Assembly (NCBI GenBank): GCA_029961685.1
Contig: JARWKL010000007.1
Coordinates: forward strand, 7,150,708 to 7,214,707
Direction: 5' to 3'
From: Aristolochia californica
Taxonomy: Eukaryota; Streptophyta; Magnoliopsida; Piperales; Aristolochiaceae
DNA: 64,000 nucleotides
Position numbers and translations under genes: made by a program
In this document: one piece after another, positions 56,916-64,000 of the stretch
Position numbering within the stretch: the first letter of the stretch is position 1
How the letters are laid out: the number at the start of each line of letters is the position of its first letter
The notes under the pieces: model-generated
The model's database searches: none
What the model was told of the DNA's origin: nothing
What the model saw: only the letters and a program-made list of their open reading frames with translations

Positions 56916-58301
56916 AGAGAAACCACAGTCATAGAAGAAACAATTGAACTGAACGATATTGAACCTGAAGCTCAGACAATTGGTCAACATATTCCTGAGC
57001 AAGAATGTCCACTCTTGTAGAGAACTGCTGCCCAATTTTGATGAATGTAGGTCCTAATCTCAAAATACTTTCCTTTAACCACTTGGCAAGGGCTTTTCGC
57101 CTTCCAACTTTTTTCACTTCAGTCATCCCCCCTGCATATTCCCAACTGATCAATTATAACTGATTATTCAGGAGAATAGAGAGCATTAAGATTGTGATAA
57201 GCATGTGCAAGTGGCTTGCTCTCTGTTATCAAACGTCTTTCAAGGCCTCTAATAGCCAATAAGCCTAAAACGTAAGACCTAAACCGTTTATCATAGTACT
57301 TAATCCTTTCGCTCATTGCTGCTGAGACAATTTATTAACTGTATGTTGAACAGTTTCTGAGTCTCCTCTTGATAGTGTATTTCCCAGGAGGAGTCGTATT
57401 AATTCTTTTTTTTTTTCCCTCGTTTTTTTTCTTTTGATTGGTGAACACTACCTATACATGCTATTCAGTTTTGCAAGTTCAGCAGTTTCCGTATTTCAGA
57501 ATGAAGGGAACGATCCTTGAACAACCTACTACTAGTAAGTCCGGTATTTTAAAATTTTAAATTCATACCTCGATATGAGAACTTCTGGTTATTAAGCCAA
57601 GCTTTGAACAGAAACGTCAGTACGAAACCCCATATTTCCACAGTTCTCTGAATAGTTGAATATGTTTTGAATCTGTTCCATCGCCCACCAGGAGCAACTG
57701 AAACCTACACATCGATCAGTAAGTCAACACATGAAAATAATGCAGAAAACTTAAACATAAAAAAAAACAGGCAAAAAGCTTCGTTCTATAATCACTAAGT
57801 CAACTAACTTGTACTTCCTCAATGGAGATAGATCGAAGAGAAAACACACGTCACCTCAAGTTTATCCCTTCCACCTTGCTTAAACCAAGCATCTTCCTGT
57901 CCAATCTCCTCAATCGACTTCTTCACTTTCCCCTCCGGCTCCACCGCCATGGACTCACCAACTCGCTCCTTCGTTGACGCACCATTTCCATTAACATACT
58001 TAATCAAACTCCCATTACCCACTCCGCTCCCATTCAAAACCTCACCGACACTCCCATTTGATCCAACCGATCCGTTATACCCATAACCACTTCCATTTAC
58101 ATTCAACTGGTACTTATCAAGCGATCTCTCGATTTCATCAGCTTCCACGACTGCCGTCCGCTCATCCTCCACCGACTTAACTCTAAACCGAAACCGTTTC
58201 CCACTGTTTCGAAACTGGAATCTGGTGAAAGGAACTCTGATTCTCCGGCCGGGTTCTGATAGAAGAAATGGCGGCGAGTAGGGAGTCAAAGAAGCCGCCA
58301 T
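52647..58301 (-). CDS. ABC1K8 (OSA1-type) plastid atypical kinase
   Basis: Twenty coding exons encode 750 residues. In transcript order they end/start at 58301-57855, 57704-57569, 57131-56965, 56766-56646, 56484-56384, 56025-55927, 55653-55543, 55445-55366, 55259-55190, 54866-54793, 54680-54611, 54511-54423, 54324-54200, 54105-54025, 53930-53870, 53766-53712, 53633-53535, 53444-53355, 52925-52866 and 52763-52647. The N-terminus is a plastid transit-like region with NGS repeats. ABC1/UbiB marks follow: KxGQ in [11 protein letters not shown], alanine-rich IAAASLGQV, HADPHPGN (about 441-448) and DFG (463). Two hydrophobic C-terminal segments are present. Sequence and length match Arabidopsis ABC1K8, a chloroplast-envelope protein linked to metal and oxidative stress. 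The last intron uses GC instead of GT. Confidence 0.95.
56838..56913. repeat. (GA)n tract in ABC1K8 intron
   Basis: A GGGA/GA-rich start passes into about nineteen uninterrupted AG units (about 56873-56911). It lies in the intron between the third and fourth coding exons and reads as pyrimidine-only on the transcript strand. Confidence 0.92.
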
Positions 58302-59194
58302 TTTTAAGGGAAAAAAAATATAAATATATATTTGTTCTTTTGGGTGATTTTGGAACCGAAGGGTAACCCTAGGCGATCATGTCGAGGAGGGGCGGAGATC
58401 AGAGAGTGGAGACAAAGCAAAAGATGCCGCGGAATTTGGTGGGAGTGAAAGAGTGGAAGGATTGGAGGGAGAGTGATGAGGAAATCGAAATTACGTAAAA
58501 ATGGAGGGGGTGGTTCTGGTACCACCACGTGGCGTTATAAGGATGAGTATTCTTGTACTGAAGGGTTTCCTGATTGGCTGCAGTTTCCTTATTGCCTTTG
58601 GCTTCTTCGAAGTTGATGGATGACATCAATGGGCTTGTTTGAAAAATAAAATAAAATAAAAATAAAATTCTAATTTGAGATTAAAAATTAATAATAAAAA
58701 TATAAAAATATGCTCACTAAAGACCCGATGAGGGGAAATTCGACCGTTGTAAAAGAATAGAATCTGACCCCTTCACTTGACTTGCCCCTGTCCCTGTTCC
58801 AAGTTCACTCGAAGTAGTTTTTAGAGCTCTCATATCATGCGGAAACTTCATAAAATACCCTGTATTTTTTTTTCAATAATGCTTCTATTGATGCAAGGGT
58901 CTCATTTCATATATTTCACCTTATTTTAACAAGGATCATTCACGAAGCAGTCTCCCTTGCCAAATGTCATAATTACAGCAAACAGCAAAGCCCCTTTGAT
59001 CTTAATTTCCCCATTATCGTCCAATTGATTTCATTAACTTTTTTTCTTTTCTACCAGTCTGTTACCTCCATGAATATAGAATTACACATTTCTTGAGCAC
59101 TAGTGCATATCCAGGAGCAACTAGTGAACATTTCCAGGGCTCGTCCACTATCAGATGGTCAAATCAGAAATATGGCAGGTATCATTACACTAGT
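58302..59194. other. ABC1K8 promoter side and LARP6 3' flank; no gene seen
   Basis: The first 350 bases hold the ABC1K8 leader and promoter (minus). An A/T-rich block lies at 58640-58710. The right end should be the LARP6 3' untranslated region. No reading frame here has family similarity that I recognise. Confidence 0.5.
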
Positions 59195-61236
59195 TCAGGT
59201 AGACAGAGGTCTTCCTCTGCCCATAGTAAAGCCCCTTGTTCCATCTGGCATTTTAGGCCCTGGAGGTGGCTTCGACAAGGCTTCATGGCCAGCAGCAGCA
59301 GCAGCAGATCCATGTCCTGAAAGGAAAGTTAACAGACATTTGCAGGAAAATACAAAATGAGCAAAAAAAACCACCTTCATGCCTCAACCAGGTTACATGA
59401 CTAAACAGGTTGACCAGAGACATAACAGGGTAGAGACAGTTTAGGGAGGGTTCATCAGATCAGTGGGTCAGACTCGCCCTTTATATTTTTTTGGCGAGTA
59501 TCCCTTTACTCAGTCCAAGTCCAGCTTTTGGACATGGAAAAAATGACCCTACCCAGGTGACTCGAGCCAGATTTCACCTGGAGCAAGCCAGATACCAAGT
59601 TCAAGTTGTGTAACCATAGCCCCGATGCATTGATGCAGCCAGGACACAGAAATCACAGTGACCCAAAAGTCTTGTACCAACATGAAAGGCCAATCACCCA
59701 CTTGATAGTATTTGATTTTAAAAGCCTTGTAACTTGCCTTCCGTGCACATGTTTTTTAATTGTACTGAGTTGCTTACCATGGCCATTTTGTTGATGACCC
59801 TTTCGGCCTTGATTTCGGCGGCGGCCTCTCTTGTTACGAGATACATGTTCCTCCTGAGAAGTAGAACAGCAAGGGAACAGGTTTCAAGTTTCAAGGAAGA
59901 CAGGAGAAGGAAAAGCTGACAGAGTTTTTGTATATATCTATTTGTATATCTGCAGTCACATGCTATTATCAAACCAACAGAGAGAGAGAAAGAAACCTCT
60001 TCACTGGGTGCTTCAGCAGGGTGTTCTGTAGATCTTGATTCTTGTTCTTCAATACTAGTATCATCAGTAGCAGGAAGTTCCACGCTTTTTGCAGAAACAG
60101 CTCCCTTCTGGACTCTTGGAACTAGCCCATATTTGCCCTGGTTCCAAAAGTTGGATACAGTAAACCACCTAAGATCATCATAACAGGGAAAAGAAGACAG
60201 TTAAAATAACTGGTTACCATTCGCTTCAAAAGAAGCTCAACACGCATGCCAATTCTCCAATTTTTTTCATCATTTAGTGTTTCCACCTGAAACCATTAAA
60301 GAGGAGACAATATGGTGAGTTTGAGTTTTGAGCAAATGCAAAGCATAAAAAACAGTTCCTTGAGTAAAGTCAAATCTGAAACTCACTGCTTTCTGAGCTG
60401 CCTCAACAGTGTCATACTCAACTAGTGCATGAAGCTGCACAAACAAAACAGATGAAAGTGTTCTCAGGCACTTTGAGTGCACAATATACAGTCAAAACTT
60501 CAAAATATCATGCAAAACAAAGTACGTTAAATAATGCTGAGTAAACCATTCTGGTTGCTTTCTTTTTCTTAAATGAGGTGTATTTTGGTTGCTGAAAATG
60601 GTGGAAATTGAAAAAGAAGCACAGACTGCAAGAAGTCACCAGAAAAGATGAACAGGAGAAAGTTCCAATGAGAGAGAGAGAGAGAGAAGAAGTAGAAGAA
60701 GAGGAAGAAGAAAAGAAAAAAGAAATGTGACCGAGAGTTCTTCCAAAACATAGCTTATGGTAGAACAGAGCACTTTTTAGATACATACCTTTGCACTGAT
60801 AACCATATCTGCCTTATTAGCCTTTGTTAATTCTTGTGCACCATGTGGATCTCGAACAGAAATGTTTTTTATACTGAAGAGACATTAAGAAATCTGTGTT
60901 AAGATGATTATAGAAGGTTCTCATTATTTTTAATTAGAGAACCATCAACTAATTAGTTTGACATCATATCACAAAGGCATACATTCCAACGCCTCCGCAT
61001 ATGCGCTGAATGTTCTCAGATGAATGGTCCTCTGGTAGGTTCTCCACCAACACAGTCCGTGACTAAGGGCCCAAAATTAGAAAAAAAAATAATTTCTGGT
61101 AATAAGAAGTTAAAATGAACAGATTATAATAGCAGTATAAAAGAAGTACCATCCCGTCTTTGATATCTGTGTCTGGCAATGGATGCAAGCGTCTCACTCT
61201 TTTTCCATCCGAGCTTATAACCTGCTTATGAAAATA

Positions 61237-61296
<60 letters not shown>

Positions 61297-61400
61297 GTCA
61301 AGTACCAGATGAGATGATGCCTTAAGTGCCGCCTCTATCAACAAAATATCTGGACAGAGCTTTTTCATTTTCCTAAAAGAAGCAATAAGACCAATAGGAA
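59195..61400 (-). CDS. LARP6: La-related protein 6-type RNA-binding protein, 3' part
   Basis: Ten coding exons join in frame: 61400-61306, 61221-61150, 61062-60983, 60873-60789, 60434-60387, 60286-60218, 60137-59997, 59853-59778 and 59316-59195 are certain, which makes nine; any further upstream exons are not in view. They encode the end of the La motif (PIGLIASFRKMKKLCPDILL, EAALKASSHL), an RRM-like domain (TVLVENLPEDHSSENIQRIC, ISVRDPHGAQELTKANKAD, HALVEYDTVEAAQKAV), a basic stretch (NKRGRRRNQGRKGHQQ) and the C-terminal SUZ-C-like GPKMPDGTRGFTMGRGRP. This is the plant LARP6 layout. These proteins bind mRNA 3' ends and affect translation. The first visible exon starts in phase with two bases of a Val codon, so the N-terminus and most of the La motif lie further right, probably outside the window. 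Confidence 0.88.
61243..61290. repeat. (GA)n tract in LARP6 intron
   Basis: About 24 AG units lie 15 bases from the donor of the first visible LARP6 exon and 21 bases upstream (transcript sense) of the next exon. It therefore fills nearly all of an 84-base intron (61222-61305) and serves as its polypyrimidine tract on the transcript strand. Confidence 0.9.
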
Positions 61401-61612
61401 CTGCAAAAAGAAGACACATACACTCAGGCAAGAGACAGTACAAGAAACTCCAAGGAGTAGCTCAAAGTCCTCCGTATTTGATACTCTGCCAAAAAAATTG
61501 TTCCTTAAGTAAGATTGAAGATAAAATTTAAAATAGTAAGGAGCACCAGAGCCAGAATGCCAATCTCAGTTTGAATTGCTTGATGCACAACAGGTTCTAA
61601 GAACATTTTTTT

Positions 61613-62960
61613 GTGAAAAAATCAGCTCAAGGGTATTTTGGTCATTTTACAATATAGTTAAAAAACTATCATGTTACTCACATCCAGACCAAAGACTTGG
61701 GAGCATTGAAATACTTCTTGGGTGTTGAAGTTGCAAGAAGCAAAGGACTGGTGCTATCTCAAATAAAGTATATAACTGAAATGCTACATGAGTATGGATT
61801 ATTGGGAGCTAAACCGGTAGATACTCCAATGGATGTTGGACTCAATCTACACGATGACCAAAGTGTAAAATTAAATGATAAAACATTGTATAAGACTGGT
61901 TGGGAAGCTCATATATGTCATAGTTACATGCACAGATATATCTTTTGCAGTAAGTGTAGTAAGTCAATTTATAAAATACCCAAGAATGATTCATCTCGAA
62001 GCAGCTCAAAGGATCTTGAGATATCTTTAGTGAGCACCAAGGAAATGTCTTTTCTTTAAAAATAATAGTCACTTGAAAATTGAGTTTTTCTCTGGTGCAG
62101 ACTATGTTGGGTCAAAGCTAGACAAAAAATTAACTATGGGCTACTGTGTCTTTCTGGGTGGCAACTTAATCAGTTGGAAAAGCAAGAAACAAAATGTTGT
62201 AGCTAGATCTAACGCAGAAGCGAAATATAGGGCTATGACACATACAGTTAGTGAGCTCATGTGAGTGAGAACAATCTCTAGGGAGTTAGGCTTCCATCAA
62301 AATGAAGCTATGACTATGTTCGATGACAACCAGGCCGCTATATTTATTGCAAGCAATCTAGTTTTTCATGAGAGAACAAAACACATAGACGTGAATTGTC
62401 ATTTTATTAGAGATGTTGTGATGAAGAAAGATGCGATCACCCCCTATGTTTGTTTGGTTGATAAACTCAAAGATGTCTTCACCAAGGCATTAGGAAAGCG
62501 TGAATTTATGAGCTTTTGAAACAAGTTGGGCCTCATGGATATATATGATTTACCTTGAGGGGGGGTGAGCAAATCAGTTCAAAGGTATTTTGGTCATTTT
62601 ACATAATCGAATATTTTATATTATGGCCCTATCTTGTTCAGCATGTTTGATTTAGTCTATGTACAAATTTTTATATTCATAGGAAGAGTAGAATAGGAGT
62701 TATAAGGGAATAAGTGTTTTTTATGTAAGAGGGCATTTTTGTCATTTCTGTAACTTATGACTTAAAACCTAATAAATAGCATTGGGGTTCATGCAAAACC
62801 CCCAACTCAGCTCATTCAGAGCTTGTGCCTCTTTTCTTTCCTCTTTCTCACTCACTCTCTCTAAATTTTTCATACTTTTCACAATTTAACTAGTATGTAC
62901 CCTTTGTGAGAAATCTAGCTCTCGCTTCCAAAGTGTTTTAAAATAATTATAGAAGTCTCA
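61613..62960 (+). mobile_element. Ty1-copia 3' fragment in the LARP6 upstream intron
   Basis: From 61689 the plus strand reads the end of reverse transcriptase (KDLGALKYFLGVEVARSKGL, then PVDTPMDV). RNase H follows (GYCVFLGGNLISWKSKKQNV, DDNQAAIFIASN, ERTKHIDVNCHFIRDVVMKK) with a frame change near 62060 and a stop at 62262-62264. A polypurine tract (TTGAGGGGGGG) near 62555 precedes an LTR-like block from about 62567 that begins TGAGCAAATCAGTTCAAAGG. A matching piece, TGTGAAAAAATCAGCTCAAG with GTATTTTGGTCATTTTACA, lies at 61613-61650. It is probably a stub of the left LTR, joined to pol by a large deletion. The right LTR end was not fixed. Confidence 0.8.
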
Positions 62961-64000
62961 AACTACAAGTTTCATTGAGGGCCCAATTTTTGTTCCAAGT
63001 TTTAGTGGAACCTCTATGTTGAGTCGAGGAAAAATTAAAGTGGGACAATCCCATAAAAACTAACTCCTTTTTTTAAAAGAATTATTCAGAAAAAAACATA
63101 TATGTTGTTAGATTTCATCTAAGAAAGCAAAGAACTTTTATTGTCTGGGCAAAAAAATATCAAAGGTAGGGAAAGGACCAAGCCTCAAGTATCAATAAAA
63201 AAGAAAAATTTTAGTTAAAAGAACTAGCAAGTAAGGCCAGAAATACAGTTAGCAGCCCTAAAACATTAAAAATTGTTGACAAATTTCTAAATAAAAAACC
63301 AGGGGGAGTCAAATTTTGCTATTTCGGCTCAGAAATCACAAAAAAAATAGAACATTACAACATAGGACCTGGACGCTGCTTTCAGAAATTCAATAAAATG
63401 TAATCTGGATCTGTTGATTATTAATCAGATCCAAAAGCAGATCTAGATTTGCTTTAATCAAGAGTACCTGCTAAATGGGCCTAACGACTGCAAACATTTT
63501 AGTGAATAGGTAGAGCCTTCAAGTGACCAGATATGAGAGCCCTAGCAATGGAGAAACAGTGTACCAGAATGTGTCACTTTCTTTCTTACATCAGCTTTGA
63601 CTTTGTACTCGATAAGGCTTGAAGTGAAGATATCACATAGGCAGACTCTGATATACCCCAATGTGGCCACTAAGCCAGCAGCTCAGCCTCATGCAAAAAA
63701 AATGAACTATCAAGAACAGAAAAAGAATCAGATAGCAGATGGTTGCATAGTCATGCAGACCCATCTAGACGCTCAGCACAGCTATAGCAAAGCTGCACCT
63801 GGAGAAACATCTAAACAGGGTAACCTGTCATAAGTACCTGCTTTAGTTCATCAGCTTCTTTTTCTGGATTTTTTACTGTCTAGTTTCAGAGATCCACTGC
63901 AAGAAGTGGAACTCTTTTTTTATTTTGAATGATAAGAAGTGAATTTTTTTGAAAATACTAACTTACTGTAAAATACTAAATGCAGACTTGAAAAGGGACA
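62961..64000. other. Right-edge region, no exon confirmed
   Basis: This is probably LARP6 intron or 5' region. A TCAGATCC/GGATCTG inverted pair lies near 63410-63445. No La-motif coding sequence was found on the minus strand, and no other gene was recognised. Confidence 0.4.

Noticed and set aside
63831..63890. Possible LARP6 upstream exon on the minus strand reading TVKNPEKEADELKQ between AG and GT
   Set aside because: It would have to be followed by a La-motif exon at lower coordinates before 61400, and none was found. A short open run with splice-like ends is weak evidence alone.
1..64000. CRISPR arrays, bacterial operons, rRNA or tRNA genes
   Set aside because: The DNA is plant nuclear. 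No regularly spaced repeats of that type and no convincing tRNA or rRNA sequence were noticed. tRNA detection by eye is not exhaustive.

Overview
The window is nuclear DNA of a flowering plant. The evidence is spliced genes with GT-AG introns, a nucleus-encoded chloroplast ATP synthase delta subunit with a transit peptide, an organelle-type mTERF protein, an ABC1K8-type plastid kinase, plant defensin-like peptides, and many Ty1-copia, hAT, PIF/Harbinger and LINE remnants. Spacers and introns are AT-rich and gene structures are not grass-like. I would guess a eudicot or magnoliid and cannot name the species.

Left part (1-23 kb) is mostly transposon graveyard. A broken Ty1-copia gag-pol lies at 0.6-2.8 kb and the last exon of a PIF/Harbinger transposase at 3.7-4.0 kb. 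The first BAHD acyltransferase gene (5.05-6.45 kb, minus) follows. From 7.3 to 20.1 kb there is a three-layer nest. A decayed minus-strand copia element is split by a 6.3-kb LTR element without recognisable gag-pol (7552-13870), which itself carries a 2.5-kb hAT-type element (8890-11422). A second, 5.4-kb hAT element (14036-19438, perfect 8-bp target duplication) splits the same copia RNase H region again. A probable solo LTR and a promoter-plus-N-terminus fragment of a BAHD gene follow.

Middle part (23-35 kb) holds a CYP96-like cytochrome P450 with a one-base frameshift (23.3-24.9 kb, plus), the plastid ATP synthase delta gene (26.2-27.0 kb, minus), an intact BAHD gene (27.8-29.1 kb, plus), a minus-strand copia fragment, a deleted BAHD pseudogene (31.2-32.0 kb), a TIR element and another intact BAHD gene (33.6-35.0 kb). 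In all there are five related BAHD loci, three of them intact, in 30 kb. They look like a dispersed tandem family of the anthocyanin/phenolic-glucoside malonyltransferase type. Two two-exon defensin-like genes follow at 35.2 and 37.2 kb.

Right part (38-64 kb) is housekeeping: an mTERF gene (minus), an IST1-type ESCRT regulator (plus, six coding exons), a broken partial copy of that IST1 gene joined to a LINE endonuclease fragment, an inactive-type LRR receptor kinase like Arabidopsis At5g10020 (minus, three exons), ABC1K8 (minus, twenty coding exons, including one GC-AG intron), and the 3' two thirds of a LARP6-type La-related protein (minus) with a copia fragment upstream of its first visible exon. 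The La-motif exons of that last gene were not found and probably lie beyond the right edge.

Exon boundaries were read from reading-frame continuity, splice dinucleotides and similarity to family sequences known to me. No alignment or database search was run.
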